Shown here: positions 17,763 through 28,370 of the stretch, piece after piece
How positions within the stretch are numbered: position 1 is the stretch's first letter
Layout: every line of letters begins with the position of its first letter
Assembly: GCA_041685145.1 (NCBI GenBank)
Contig: JAWLGJ010000027.1
Coordinates: 1-44,728, forward strand
Reading direction: 5' to 3'
DNA length: 44,728 nt
Source of the DNA: JAWLGJ01 sp041685145
Lineage (GTDB): Bacteria; Pseudomonadota; Alphaproteobacteria; Rhodospirillales; Magnetospirillaceae
The notes under the pieces: generated by a model
What the model saw: the letters and a program-made list of their open reading frames with translations, nothing else
What the model was told of the DNA's origin: nothing
Database searches by the model: none
Made by a program: the position numbers and the translations under genes

Positions 17763-18867
17763 GGAGCGGGACCGCGCCGGCGGCATCCTGTCCATCGACC
17801 TCGACGCCGTCGCCGACAACTGGCGCCGGCTGGCGGCGCGCTTGCGCCCCGGCGCCGAATGCGCCGCCGTGATTAAGGCCGACGCCTACGGCCTGGGGGC
17901 GGCGCGGGTGGCGCCGGCGCTGCTGGCGGCCGGCTGCCGCACCTTCTTCGTCGCCACCATCGACGAGGGCATCCGCCTGCGGCCGCTGGTGGGGGCGGCG
18001 CCGGTGTTCGTGCTCAACGGCGTCTATCCGCGCACCGAGGGCGACTTCCTGGAGCACGCCTTGCTGCCGGTGCTCAACACCCCGGAACAGGCGGCGCTGT
18101 GGCGGGCGGCGGCGGCACGGGCGGGGCGGCCGCTGTCGGCGGCCGTGCATGTCGATACCGGCATGGCCCGCCTGGGCCTCTCGGCCGCCGAGGCGGCCGC
18201 CCTGGCCGCGGACGACGATTTCTGGCGCGCCGTGCCGCCGCTGCTGCTGCTCAGCCACCTGGCCTGCGCCGAGGACGAGCCGCACGCCAAGAACACCGCC
18301 CAGCGCGACGCCTTCGCCACGCTGCGCACCCGCCTGCCGGCGATGCCCGCCAGCCTGGCCAATTCATCCGGAATCTTCCTGGGCCCGGACTACCATTTCG
18401 ACCTTGCGCGCCCCGGCGCCGCCCTGTTCGGGGTCAACCCCCGCCCCGGCGAGCCGAACCCGATGGCGCAAGTCATTCATTTGCAAGGAAAAATCCTGCA
18501 AGTGCGCGCCGTTGACACCCCCATGACCGTTGGCTATGGTGCCAGCCACCGGATTGCCCGCAAGGGGCGGCTGGCGACGGTGGCGGTCGGCTATGCCGAC
18601 GGGTATCTGCGGTCCTTGAGCAACCGCGCCACCGGCGTCATCGGCGGCCATTCAGTGCCGATGGTGGGGCGGGTGTCCATGGATCTCATAACCTTCGACA
18701 TCAGCGACGTGCCGGAATCGGTCGCGCATCCGGGCGCGTTGATCGACCTCATCGGGCCCGGCAACCCGCTGGACCGCATCGCCGGGGAGGCCGGCACCAT
18801 CGGCTACGAGATCCTCACCAGCCTGGGCGGCCGCTACCATCGCGACTATCGCGGCGGATGCGGGTGA
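17755..18867 (+). CDS. alr: Alanine racemase
   Basis: A PLP enzyme that interconverts L- and D-alanine for peptidoglycan synthesis. The 370-residue product has the PLP lysine at Lys41 in AAVIKADAYGLGA and the second catalytic base in VGYGASHR. A C-terminal beta domain follows, with VGRVSMDLITFDISDVP. It overlaps the dnaB stop by 8 nt and is followed after 1 nt by mlaE, so it belongs to the dnaB-to-SDR run. Low-GC patches near 18480-18500 are internal codons, not a gap. Confidence 0.95.
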   Translation: MSEERDRAGGILSIDLDAVADNWRRLAARLRPGAECAAVIKADAYGLGAARVAPALLAAGCRTFFVATIDEGIRLRPLVGAAPVFVLNGVYPRTEGDFLEHALLPVLNTPEQAALWRAAAARAGRPLSAAVHVDTGMARLGLSAAEAAALAADDDFWRAVPPLLLLSHLACAEDEPHAKNTAQRDAFATLRTRLPAMPASLANSSGIFLGPDYHFDLARPGAALFGVNPRPGEPNPMAQVIHLQGKILQVRAVDTPMTVGYGASHRIARKGRLATVAVGYADGYLRSLSNRATGVIGGHSVPMVGRVSMDLITFDISDVPESVAHPGALIDLIGPGNPLDRIAGEAGTIGYEILTSLGGRYHRDYRGGCG

Positions 18868-18868
18868 G

Positions 18869-19642
18869 ATGTCCATCCTCGCCGCCGTCGGTCACCTGTT
18901 CCTGACCTTCCTGGCCGCCGCCGGGCGCCTGGCGGTGTTCACCGGCATCGCGCTGTCGCACTGCGTGCGCCCGCCGTTCTATCCGCGCCTGATCGGCCAG
19001 CAGATGCTGACCATCGGCTATTTCTCGCTGCCGGTGGTGGGGCTGACGGCGATCTTCTCGGGCATGGTGCTGGCGCTGCAAAGCTATACCGGCTTCGCCC
19101 GCTTCGCCGCCGAGGGGGCGGTGGCGACGGTGGTGGCGTTGTCGGTGACGCGCGAATTGGGGCCGGTGCTGGCGGGCCTGATGGTGGCCGGGCGCGTGGG
19201 CGCGGCGATGGCCGCCGAGATCGGCACCATGCGCGTGACCGAGCAGATCGACGCCCTGACCACCCTGTCCACCAACCCCTACAAGTATCTGGTCGCCCCC
19301 CGTCTCATCGCCGGGGTGCTGATGCTGCCGGCGCTGGTGTTGGTGGCCGACATCATCGGCGTGTTCGGCGGCTATCTCATCGGCACCTACAAGCTGGGCT
19401 TCAACCCCATGACCTATATCGCCCGCACCTGGGAGTTCCTGGAGCCGATGGACGTGGTTTCGGGGCTGGTGAAGGCGGCGGTGTTCGGGCTGCTGATCGC
19501 GCTGATGGGCTGCTATCACGGCTACAACTCGCGCGGCGGCGCCCAGGGGGTGGGGCGGGCAACCACGGCGGCGGTGGTCAGCGCCTCCATCCTGATCCTC
19601 ACCTTCAACTACATCGTCACCGAACTGTTCTTTGCGCGATGA
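18869..19642 (+). CDS. mlaE: MlaE/YrbE-family ABC transporter permease
   Basis: A permease of the MCE-type lipid transporter in the inner membrane, which moves phospholipids between inner and outer membranes to keep the outer leaflet asymmetric. The 257-residue product has about five to six hydrophobic segments. The MlaE signature region is VALSVTRELGPVLAGLMVAGRVGAAMAAEIGTMRVTEQIDAL, including the EQIDAL coupling helix. It abuts alr and overlaps mlaF by 4 nt (ATGA). No MCE-domain (mlaD) or mlaB/C gene follows, unlike the E. coli operon. Confidence 0.92.
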   Translation: MSILAAVGHLFLTFLAAAGRLAVFTGIALSHCVRPPFYPRLIGQQMLTIGYFSLPVVGLTAIFSGMVLALQSYTGFARFAAEGAVATVVALSVTRELGPVLAGLMVAGRVGAAMAAEIGTMRVTEQIDALTTLSTNPYKYLVAPRLIAGVLMLPALVLVADIIGVFGGYLIGTYKLGFNPMTYIARTWEFLEPMDVVSGLVKAAVFGLLIALMGCYHGYNSRGGAQGVGRATTAAVVSASILILTFNYIVTELFFAR

Positions 19643-20405
19643 TTCCCAAGATCGAGCTTCGCAACCTGCACAAGGCTTTCGGGTCCAAGGTCGTCCTCGA
19701 CGACATCGACCTGACCGTCTGCCCGCAGGAATCGCTGGTGATCATCGGCGGCTCGGGCTCGGGCAAGTCGGTGATGCTGAAATGCATCCTGGGCCTGATG
19801 ACTCCCGACCGGGGCAGCGTGCTGGTGGACGGCGAGGAGAGCGTCGGCCTGCCGCCGCACGAGCGCGAGCGCCTGTTGCAGCGCTTCGGGATGCTGTTCC
19901 AGGGCGGGGCGCTGTTCGACAGCCTGACGGTGTGGGAGAACGTCGCCTTCGGCCTCATCCAGGGCAAGGGCATGAAGCGCGAGGCCGCGCGCGAGCGGGC
20001 GCTGGAGAAGCTGGCCGCCGTCGGCCTGGGCGAGGCGGTGGCGGAACTGCGCCCGGCCGAGCTTTCGGGCGGGATGCAGAAGCGAGTCGGCCTGGCGCGC
20101 GCCATCGCCGCCGACCCCGAGATCATCTTCTTCGACGAGCCTACCACCGGGCTCGACCCCATCATGGCCGACGTCATCAACGACCTGATCGTCACCTCGG
20201 TCAAGCAGTTGGGGGCGACGGCGATTTCCATCACCCACGACATGGCCTCGGCCCGCAAGATCGCCGACCGCATCGCCATGCTCTACAAGGGCCGGCTGAT
20301 CTGGGTGGGGCCGGTGGACGCCATCGACGATTCCGGCAACCCCTATGTCGACCAGTTCATCCACGGCCGCGCCGAGGGACCGATCGCGATGGAGGTGCGG
20401 CGCTG

Positions 20406-20406
<1 letters not shown>
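19639..20406 (+). CDS. mlaF: MlaF-type ABC transporter ATP-binding protein
   Basis: The ATPase partner of the MlaE-type permease. The 255-residue product has Walker A GGSGSGKS, a Q-loop in GMLFQGGALFDSLTVWENV, the signature LSGGMQKR, Walker B IIFFDEPTTGLDP and the switch His in ITHDMASA. The GGMQKR form of the signature and the FQGGALFDSL stretch are typical of the MCE/Mla ATPases. It overlaps mlaE by 4 nt and its TGA shares one base with the radA ATG. Confidence 0.93.
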
Positions 20407-21804
<1,398 letters not shown>

Positions 21805-21812
<8 letters not shown>

Positions 21813-22476
21813 CCTGCCGATCAACACCCTCGACCTCGTGGTCCTCGCCGTCCTGTTCGTCTCGGGGGTGGTGGCGCTGTTCCGTGGCTTCGTCCACGAA
21901 ACCCTGGCCGTCGCCGGCTGGCTGGCGGCGGGGCTGATCGGCCTGTATGCGTTGCCCTGGAGCGGCCCGCTGGTGCGCGAATACATCGAGCCCGGCTGGC
22001 TGGCCGATTCGCTGGCGGGCGGCGGCGTCTTCCTGGTGGCGCTGTTCGTGCTGTCGCTGCTGACCCACGCGCTGTCGCGCCGCATCCGTCAAAGCGCCCT
22101 CAACAGCCTCGACCGGGCGTTGGGCTTCATTTTTGGGGTAGCCCGGGGTGCCCTGCTGGTGGTGCTTGCCTATATGGTGGGCATATGGCTCCTGGATGCG
22201 GACGACCCACCCGAATGGCTGGCCGAGGCCAAGACCCGGCCGATGATGGAGGCGGGGGTGGACGTCGTGCAGGCGGTCCTGCCCGAATACGTCGCCACCG
22301 CCCGCGGCGAGGCGGACAAGGCCCTCCGGCAGGCGCGCGAGGTCAAGGAGGCGGAGGAAATCTTCCGCAGCCTGTCCGAGCCGCAGCCCCGGGCCGACGA
22401 GGAGGCCCGCCCCCAGCCGGGCTACAGCGAGGACGAAACCGGCGACATGGACCGCCTCATCCAGAGCAACCAGTGA
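21805..22476 (+). CDS. cvpA: CvpA-family membrane protein
   Basis: A 223-residue inner membrane protein with about four hydrophobic segments in residues 8-130. It opens with the family-like NTLDLVVLAVLFVSGVVALFRGFVHETLAVAGWLAA. The C-terminal third is soluble, charged and acidic (KALRQAREVKEAEEIFRSLSEPQP...). CvpA is needed for colicin V production in E. coli and its broader role is unclear; the link cvpA-purF seen here is conserved in many proteobacteria. The ATG at 21805 overlaps radA by 8 nt; purF starts 31 nt after its stop. Confidence 0.88.
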
Positions 22477-22507
22477 CCAGCAACCCGCAGAACCGCAGGC
22501 CCGGCCG

Positions 22508-23962
22508 ATGCTGACGACCCATCCGTTCGACGACGACCACCTCAAGGAAGAGTGCGGGGTGTTCGGGATTTTCGGCCCCCCCGAAGCCGCGGGCTATGTC
22601 GCCCTCGGCCTCCACGCCCTGCAGCACCGCGGGCAGGAGGCGGCGGGCATCGTTTCCAGCGACGGCCAGCACTTCCACACCCATCGCGGCACCGGCCACG
22701 TCGCCGACAATTTCGGCAAGGAAGAGGTCATCGCCGGCCTGCCCGGCCACATGGCCGTCGGCCATGTGCGGTATTCCACGAGCGGCAAGCCGGTGGTGCG
22801 CAACGTCCAGCCGCTGTTCGCCGATTTCGAGTTCGGCGGGCTGGCCATCGGGCACAACGGCAACCTCACCAACGCCGTCACCCTGCGCCGCAGCCTGGTG
22901 CGGCGCGGCTGCCTGTTCCAGTCGACCTCGGACACCGAGGTCATCATCCACCTCATCGCCATCAGCCTCTATTCCACCGTCGAGGACCGCATGATCGACG
23001 CCCTGCGGCAGGTGGAGGGGGCCTATTCGCTGGTGGCGCTGACCAACGACTCGGTCATCGGCGTGCGCGACCCGATGGGCATTCGGCCGCTGGTGCTGGG
23101 GCGGCTGGACAAGGCCTATATCCTGGCCTCGGAAACCTGCGCCCTCGACATCATCGGCGCCGAGTTCGTGCGTGACGTCGATCCGGGCGAACTGGTGGTG
23201 CTCAACGCCCAGGGCGTGCACAGCATCAAGCCCTTCCCCAAGTCGCCGCGCCGCTTCTGCATCTTCGAGTACATCTATTTCGCCCGCCCCGACAGCATGG
23301 TCGAGGGCAGCAGCGTCTATGAGGTGCGCAAGCACATCGGCGCCGAACTGGCCCGCGAAACCCGCACCCCGGCCGACGTGGTGATCCCCGTTCCCGACTC
23401 CGGCGTGCCCGCCGCCATCGGCTATGCCGCCGAAGCGGGCATTCCCTTCGAACTGGGCATCATCCGCAACCACTATGTCGGGCGCACCTTCATCGAGCCC
23501 ACCGACAGCATCCGCCACCTGGGCGTGAAGCTGAAGCACAACGCCAACCGCGCCCAGATCGAGGGCAAGCGCGTGGTGCTGGTGGACGATTCCATCGTCC
23601 GCGGCACTACCTCGACCAAGATCGTCGACATGGTGCGCCAGGCCGGGGCCAAGGAGGTGCACATGCGCATCTCCAGCCCGCCCACGACCCATCCCTGCTT
23701 CTACGGCATCGACACGCCCGAGAAGGACAAACTGCTGGCGGCGCAGCACAGCGTCGAGGCGATGGCGCGCCATATCGGCGCCGACAGCCTGGCCTTCATT
23801 TCCATCGACGGCCTGTACCGCGCTCTCGGCCATGCCGGCCGCGACCAGAAGGCGCCGCAGTTCTGCGACGCCTGTTTCACCGGCGACTATCCGGTCGCCC
23901 TGACCGACCGCGACGGCGGCGACATCATGCCCCTGCTGTCGGTGCTGACGGAGGGACGCTAG
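22508..23962 (+). CDS. purF: Amidophosphoribosyltransferase PurF
   Basis: The first committed step of purine synthesis: PRPP plus glutamine gives phosphoribosylamine. The 484-residue product has a 15-residue propeptide before the N-terminal nucleophile Cys16 (KEE/CGVFGIFG), a class II glutaminase domain and a PRTase domain with the PRPP loop VVLVDDSIVRGTT. Four cysteines fit the iron-sulfur ligands of the B. subtilis type: one in RFCIFEYIYF, one in HPCFYGID and two in FCDACFTGDYP. A processed, cluster-containing enzyme is therefore expected. It sits 2 nt before the SDR gene. Confidence 0.96.
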   Translation: MLTTHPFDDDHLKEECGVFGIFGPPEAAGYVALGLHALQHRGQEAAGIVSSDGQHFHTHRGTGHVADNFGKEEVIAGLPGHMAVGHVRYSTSGKPVVRNVQPLFADFEFGGLAIGHNGNLTNAVTLRRSLVRRGCLFQSTSDTEVIIHLIAISLYSTVEDRMIDALRQVEGAYSLVALTNDSVIGVRDPMGIRPLVLGRLDKAYILASETCALDIIGAEFVRDVDPGELVVLNAQGVHSIKPFPKSPRRFCIFEYIYFARPDSMVEGSSVYEVRKHIGAELARETRTPADVVIPVPDSGVPAAIGYAAEAGIPFELGIIRNHYVGRTFIEPTDSIRHLGVKLKHNANRAQIEGKRVVLVDDSIVRGTTSTKIVDMVRQAGAKEVHMRISSPPTTHPCFYGIDTPEKDKLLAAQHSVEAMARHIGADSLAFISIDGLYRALGHAGRDQKAPQFCDACFTGDYPVALTDRDGGDIMPLLSVLTEGR

Positions 23963-23964
23963 GC

Positions 23965-24675
23965 ATGGCGGGACGGCTTGAGGGGCGCATCGCCCTGGTG
24001 ACGGGGGCGTCGCGCGGCATCGGGCGGGCCGTCGCCACGCGTTTCGCGGCGGAAGGGGCGCAGCTTGTGCTGGTGGCCCGCACCCAGGGCGCGCTGGAGG
24101 AACTCGACGACGAGATTCGCGCCGCCGGCCACCGCCAGCCCAGCTTGGTGCCGTTGGACCTGCGCGAGTTCGACAAGATCGACCAGATGGGCTACGCGCT
24201 TTATCAGCGGTTCGGGCGGCTGGACGTGCTGGTGGGCAATGCCGGTGTCCTGGGCGGCCTCGGACCGGTGGCGCATGTCAAGCCGCAGGACTGGCAGAAG
24301 GTGCTCGACGTCAACCTCACCGCCAATTACCGCCTTATTCGCAGCCTCGACCCGCTGCTGCGCCAGTCCGAGGCCGGACGGGCGATCTTCGTCAGCACCG
24401 GCGTTACCGCCGGGCGCGCCTATTGGGGCCCCTACGCCGCCAGCAAGGCGGCGCTGGAGGCGCTGGTGCGCTCTTACGCCGAGGAGGTCGCCAACACCAC
24501 GCCGATCCGTGCCAACATCGTCGATCCCGGCCGCACGCGCACGCGGATGCGCGCCGAAGCCTTTCCGGGCGAAGACCCCGACAGCCTGCCGCCGCCCGAG
24601 CATCTGGGCGACCTGTTCGTCGACCTGGCGGCGCCCGACTGCCGAAGCACCGGCGAGATAGTCCGCGGCTACTGA
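23965..24675 (+). CDS. Short-chain dehydrogenase/reductase
   Basis: A 236-residue classical SDR, an NAD(P)-dependent oxidoreductase. It shows the nucleotide-binding TGASRGIG near residue 14 and GNAG in VLVGNAGVLGG. The catalytic triad is a Ser in FVSTGVTAG, then Tyr and Lys in YAASK, with 12 residues between Ser and Tyr as expected. The substrate is unknown. Position directly after purF is shared by related alphaproteobacteria, but no purine role is implied by the sequence. It ends the long plus-strand run and overlaps a small minus-strand ORF by 7 nt. Confidence 0.9.
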   Translation: MAGRLEGRIALVTGASRGIGRAVATRFAAEGAQLVLVARTQGALEELDDEIRAAGHRQPSLVPLDLREFDKIDQMGYALYQRFGRLDVLVGNAGVLGGLGPVAHVKPQDWQKVLDVNLTANYRLIRSLDPLLRQSEAGRAIFVSTGVTAGRAYWGPYAASKAALEALVRSYAEEVANTTPIRANIVDPGRTRTRMRAEAFPGEDPDSLPPPEHLGDLFVDLAAPDCRSTGEIVRGY

Positions 24676-24857
24676 GGCGCCGGCATCTCGGCCGTCTGCG
24701 GTGCCGGCCCCTCCGGTGCCGTCACCGTCGGCGCCACCACCAGCAGGCCCAGGCCGTCGTGCCCGGCCTCGCTCAACAGCAGCGCCGGCCCCAATGTCAG
24801 CAGCAGGAAGACGATAACCACGACAACCCGTAGCGACGACACCATCATGCCCCACAT
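24669..24857 (-). CDS. Possible small membrane protein (62 residues)
   Basis: I do not recognise this ORF. It encodes an N-terminal hydrophobic helix (VSSLRVVVVIVFLLLTLGPALLL, about residues 7-29) followed by a short Pro/Ala-rich tail. Positively charged Arg precedes the helix, which would suit a single-span or signal-anchor protein. The first ATG (24857) has no clear ribosome-binding site; the ATG pair at residues 4-5 has a weak GGGG upstream. It fills the gap between the SDR gene and der. It could be noncoding. Confidence 0.35.
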   Translation of the reverse strand: MWGMMVSSLRVVVVIVFLLLTLGPALLLSEAGHDGLGLLVVAPTVTAPEGPAPQTAEMPAPQ

Positions 24858-24931
24858 CCGTTGAGCGGATTAGATGGGTGAGTTTTCGTCGCGCGCCGAT
24901 TGGACCGGTGAGGCATCAACGAAGGGGGAGG

Positions 24932-26278
24932 CTACTCCCCTACATAGGGATTGCGCCCCTTGCGCAGCAACAGCCGCACCGGCACCCCCGGCAGGTCGAA
25001 GGCGTCGCGCAGGCCGTTGACCAGATAGCGCGTGTAGGAGTCGGGAAGGCCTTCGGGCCGGCTGGTGAAGATGACGAAGGTCGGCGGGCGGCTCTTGGGC
25101 TGGGTGATGTAGCGCAGCTTGACGCGCCGCCCCTGCACCGCCGGCGGCGGATGGCGGCCGACCGCCTCCTCAAGCCAGCGGTTGAGCTGGCCGGTGGAGA
25201 CCCGGCGGTTCCACAGGTCGTAAACCTCGACCACCCGGTCCATCAGCCCCTCCAGCCCGGCGCCGGTCAGGGCGGACACGGTCACGGTGGGGATGCCGCG
25301 CACCTGCGGCAGCGAGCGCTCCAGGCGGTCGTGCAGCTGGCGCAGCGCGGCGCGGCGGTCCTCGACCAGATCCCACTTGTTGAGCGCCACCACCAGCGCC
25401 CGCCCCTCCCGCACGGTCATGCGGGCGATGGTCAGGTCCTGCTTCTCCATCGCGGCGCGGGCGTCCAGGACCAGCACGACGACATTGCTGCGGCGGATGG
25501 CCTCCAGCGTCTCGGCGACGGACAGCTTCTCCAGCTTGGCGACCACATTGGCGCGCCGGCGCAGCCCGGCGGTGTCGACCAGCCGCACCGGCCGGCCACC
25601 GTGCTGCCAGTCGATTTCGATGGCGTCGCGGGTGAGGCCCGCCTCCGGGCCGGTCAGCAGGCGTTCCTCGCCGACGAGGCGGTTGACCAGGGTGGATTTG
25701 CCGACATTGGGCCGCCCGACGACGGCGAGGCGCAACGGGCCGGCGGCCTCGGCCTCCGCCTCGTCCGCCGCGGCCTCATCCTCCGGCGCCCAATGGGGCA
25801 GCAGCGCCTCGTGCAGATCGGCCATGCCCTCGCCGTGCTCGGCCGACACGGCAACGGGCTCGCCGAGGCCGAGGCCGAAGGCCTCGTAATAACCGGAATC
25901 GCCGGCGCGGCCTTCGCTCTTGTTGGCGACGAGAATCACCGGCTTGGGGTGACGGCGCAGCCAGCCGGCGAAATGGGCGTCGAGCGGGGTGATGCCGGCG
26001 CGGGCGTCGACCAGCATCAGCACCACGTCGGCCTCGGCGACGGCACGCTCGGTCTGGGCGCGCATACGCCCTTCCATGCTGTCCTCGTCGGCCTCCTCCA
26101 GCCCGGCGGTGTCGATGACCCGAAAGGTCAGGCCGTAAAGGGAGGCTTCGCCCTCGCGGCGATCGCGGGTGACGCCGGGGGTGTCGTCGACGATGGCGGA
26201 CCGCCGGCCGACCAGCCGGTTGAACAGGGTCGACTTGCCGACATTGGGCCGCCCCACGATGGCGACGGTGAGGGTCAT
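24932..26278 (-). CDS. der: Ribosome-assembly GTPase Der (EngA)
   Basis: An essential tandem-domain GTPase for 50S subunit maturation. The 448-residue product has two G domains, each with GRPNVGKST (about residues 9-17 and 188-196), G2/G3 blocks DDTPGVTRDR/DTAGLEE and DTAGLRRR, and a C-terminal KH-like domain. The first G4 motif reads NKSE and the second NKWD. The acidic linker between domains (EDEAAADEAEAEAAG) is typical. It starts 10 nt after the bamB stop, so the TPR-bamB-der genes form one transcript. Confidence 0.96.
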   Translation of the reverse strand: MTLTVAIVGRPNVGKSTLFNRLVGRRSAIVDDTPGVTRDRREGEASLYGLTFRVIDTAGLEEADEDSMEGRMRAQTERAVAEADVVLMLVDARAGITPLDAHFAGWLRRHPKPVILVANKSEGRAGDSGYYEAFGLGLGEPVAVSAEHGEGMADLHEALLPHWAPEDEAAADEAEAEAAGPLRLAVVGRPNVGKSTLVNRLVGEERLLTGPEAGLTRDAIEIDWQHGGRPVRLVDTAGLRRRANVVAKLEKLSVAETLEAIRRSNVVVLVLDARAAMEKQDLTIARMTVREGRALVVALNKWDLVEDRRAALRQLHDRLERSLPQVRGIPTVTVSALTGAGLEGLMDRVVEVYDLWNRRVSTGQLNRWLEEAVGRHPPPAVQGRRVKLRYITQPKSRPPTFVIFTSRPEGLPDSYTRYLVNGLRDAFDLPGVPVRLLLRKGRNPYVGE

Positions 26279-26288
26279 TCGTCCGGGC

Positions 26289-27608
26289 TCAGCGGTAGGC
26301 GACGATATCGCCGGACTCGGTCATGACATAGAGGGTGCCGCCGGCGATCACCGGCGCCGCGGCCGGCGTCCCCGGCAGCGGCGTGCGGCCAAGCACGGTG
26401 CCGTCGGCGGGCGACAGGAGCAACAACTCGCCCTCGGCGCCGGCCAGCACGACGCGCCCACCGGCGAGCACCGGCCCGTGCCACATGCCCGGCGGCAGTT
26501 CCGCGGTCCAGTAGGCGCGGCCGCTGTTGGCGTCCAGCGCCGCCAGGCGGCCGCCGTGGGTGAGAATGAACAGGACGTCCCCCGCCAGCCACGGCGTCTG
26601 CAAGCCGCCAGCGGCAAGATCCCAGGCGCGGCGGCCGCTGCGCAGGTCGATGGCGGCGGCCATGTTGCTGTTGCCGATGACATAGACGCGGCCGTCGCTC
26701 ATCACCGGCAGGGCGCGGATGTCGGTCAGGCGGGCGACGGCGTCGGTGCGCGCCAGCGCCGCCATCGACTCGATCCACAGCACCGAGCCGTTGTCGGCCC
26801 TGAGCGCATAGACCTCGCCGGAGGAATAGGGCGCCACCACCACGCCGTCGGCGGCGGCGGGGCTGGCGCCGCCCTGCAGGCCCGCCACCTCGCCGAGGCC
26901 CGAATGCGTCCACAGGGGGCTGCCGTCGGCCAGCGACAGCGCGTGGGTGCGGTTGTCGCTGGATACGACGAAAACACGGCCGTCGGCGACGGTGGGAGCG
27001 CTGCGCACCGGGGCGCTGACGCGGGAGCGCCAGCGGATGGCGCCGGTCGCGGGCTCCAGGGCCAGCACCTCGGCATAGCCGGTCGCCGCCACCACCACGT
27101 CGCCATCGACGGCGACGCCGCCGCCGATGCCGCCTTCGCGCTCGTCCTCGGGGGCCAGGTCGGTGCGCCAGACGGTGCGTCCGGTCGCCGCGTCCAGGGC
27201 GGCCGCCACCGCCCCGGCGTCGACGGCGTAGATGCGGCCGTCGGCCACCACCGGCGCCGTCAGCAGGCGCTGCCGGTCGCCGTTGCCGCGGCCCACCGAG
27301 GCGCGCCAAAGCTGGCGCAATCCTTCGTCCAGCGCCAGATGGCCCGGGGCATGGGCGGCGGTGCCCCCCGCCTGCGGCCAACGGTTGTTGGCGGTGGCGT
27401 CGGGCAGGGCCGGCGCGCGGTCGGCAAGGTCTGGATCGACCTCGACGCCGCCGGTGTCGGCCAGCACCGCGATGCGCTCGCCCGGCAGCGGCGGTGGATC
27501 CTTGTCGCCGAACCAGCCGCCGCTGCTGCACGAGGTCAGTGCCGCCGCCGCCGCCAGCGCCAGCCCCACGCGCACCGCCCGCCGCCGGTCTCGTCTCCGC
27601 GCCATCAT
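26289..27608 (-). CDS. bamB: BamB-type outer membrane assembly lipoprotein (PQQ-like beta-propeller)
   Basis: BamB is a lipoprotein scaffold of the BAM complex that inserts outer membrane proteins. The 439-residue product has a basic start, a hydrophobic segment and a lipobox LTSC with the modified Cys at 27. Then come repeated PQQ-like propeller blades (about residues 85-435), seen as recurring units like AVDAGAVAAALDAATGRTVWRTDL and RSGRRAWDLAAGG. Neighbours support the call: a YfgM-like TPR protein before and der after is the widespread yfgM-bamB-der order. It overlaps the TPR gene by 4 nt (ATGA). Confidence 0.9.
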   Translation of the reverse strand: MMARRRDRRRAVRVGLALAAAAALTSCSSGGWFGDKDPPPLPGERIAVLADTGGVEVDPDLADRAPALPDATANNRWPQAGGTAAHAPGHLALDEGLRQLWRASVGRGNGDRQRLLTAPVVADGRIYAVDAGAVAAALDAATGRTVWRTDLAPEDEREGGIGGGVAVDGDVVVAATGYAEVLALEPATGAIRWRSRVSAPVRSAPTVADGRVFVVSSDNRTHALSLADGSPLWTHSGLGEVAGLQGGASPAAADGVVVAPYSSGEVYALRADNGSVLWIESMAALARTDAVARLTDIRALPVMSDGRVYVIGNSNMAAAIDLRSGRRAWDLAAGGLQTPWLAGDVLFILTHGGRLAALDANSGRAYWTAELPPGMWHGPVLAGGRVVLAGAEGELLLLSPADGTVLGRTPLPGTPAAAPVIAGGTLYVMTESGDIVAYR

Positions 27609-28294
27609 CCTTCGCTCACCTCGTTCAGGCGGCCGAGCGCCGCCAGCATGTCCGCCGCGCGCCGGCGGGCGCCCTGCGGCGCCGTATCGTCTTCCATGAC
27701 CTGACGGAGAAGGGCGGCGGCGTCATCGGTTTCGCCGTTCTGCTGCGCCAGCACCGCCGCCAGCTCCCGCGCCACATGGCGCCAGGGGCTGCCCTCGTCC
27801 ATCAGCGGGTCGAGGCGCGCCGACAAGCCCACGGTGTCGCCGTCCTCCATGCGCAGCAGCACGCCACGCAACAACGCCAGTTCTCGGTAACGCTGCGGCT
27901 TGGAGGCGTCGCCGGCGATGCTGTCATAGACGGCGCGCGCCTGCTCGACCTCGCCGCCGGCGGCCAGAATCTCGGCGCGCCGCAGTTGCGACAGCAGGGC
28001 GTAGCCGGTGCGGCCCTCGCCACCCAGGGCCGCGAAAATCGCCAGCGCGCCGTCCTCGTCCCCGGCGTCCAGGGCCTGCAGCGCCTGGCCGTAGCGCAGC
28101 GCCTCGTCGGCGCGCACCTGCGCCTGCCAGTATTGCCACCCCTGATTCCCGGCGACCACCAGCACCACCGCGACGGCGGCGCCGATAACCCAGCCGCCGT
28201 ACCGCTTCCACAACTTTTCGAAGCGTTCGCGCTGAAGCTCCTCGTCGACCTCGCGGATCAGGAGGTCGGCGGAACGGTCCTTCTCGTCGGCCAC
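27605..28294 (-). CDS. YfgM-like tetratricopeptide membrane protein
   Basis: A 229-residue inner membrane protein with a charged cytoplasmic N-terminus (EVDEELQRERFEKLWKRYG), one transmembrane segment at about residues 34-51 (WVIGAAVAVVLVVAG) and a periplasmic helical region built of TPR-like hairpins. This matches the YfgM/TPR_21 family, an ancillary partner of SecYEG and periplasmic chaperones in E. coli. A GTG start at 28294 is preferred because GGAG lies six nt upstream; a TTG at 28300 is also in frame. It is the first gene of the operon with bamB and der. Confidence 0.85.
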   Translation of the reverse strand: MADEKDRSADLLIREVDEELQRERFEKLWKRYGGWVIGAAVAVVLVVAGNQGWQYWQAQVRADEALRYGQALQALDAGDEDGALAIFAALGGEGRTGYALLSQLRRAEILAAGGEVEQARAVYDSIAGDASKPQRYRELALLRGVLLRMEDGDTVGLSARLDPLMDEGSPWRHVARELAAVLAQQNGETDDAAALLRQVMEDDTAPQGARRRAADMLAALGRLNEVSEG

Positions 28295-28323
28295 GCGCAA
28301 CTCCGTACATAAACGAGGGCGCT

Positions 28324-28352
28324 AAGATAATCGGCCAAGGCCGTCGAAGCAA
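28324..28352 (-). promoter_or_regulatory. Candidate promoter of the TPR-bamB-der operon
   Basis: On the minus strand TTGCTT (28347-28352), exactly 17 nt, then TATCTT (28324-28329), about 30 nt before the GTG at 28294. An imperfect inverted repeat AGCAA-ACGC-TTGCT (28348-28361) overlaps the -35 box and might be an operator, or chance. Confidence 0.5.
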
Positions 28353-28370
28353 ACGCTTGCTGGTCGCCGT

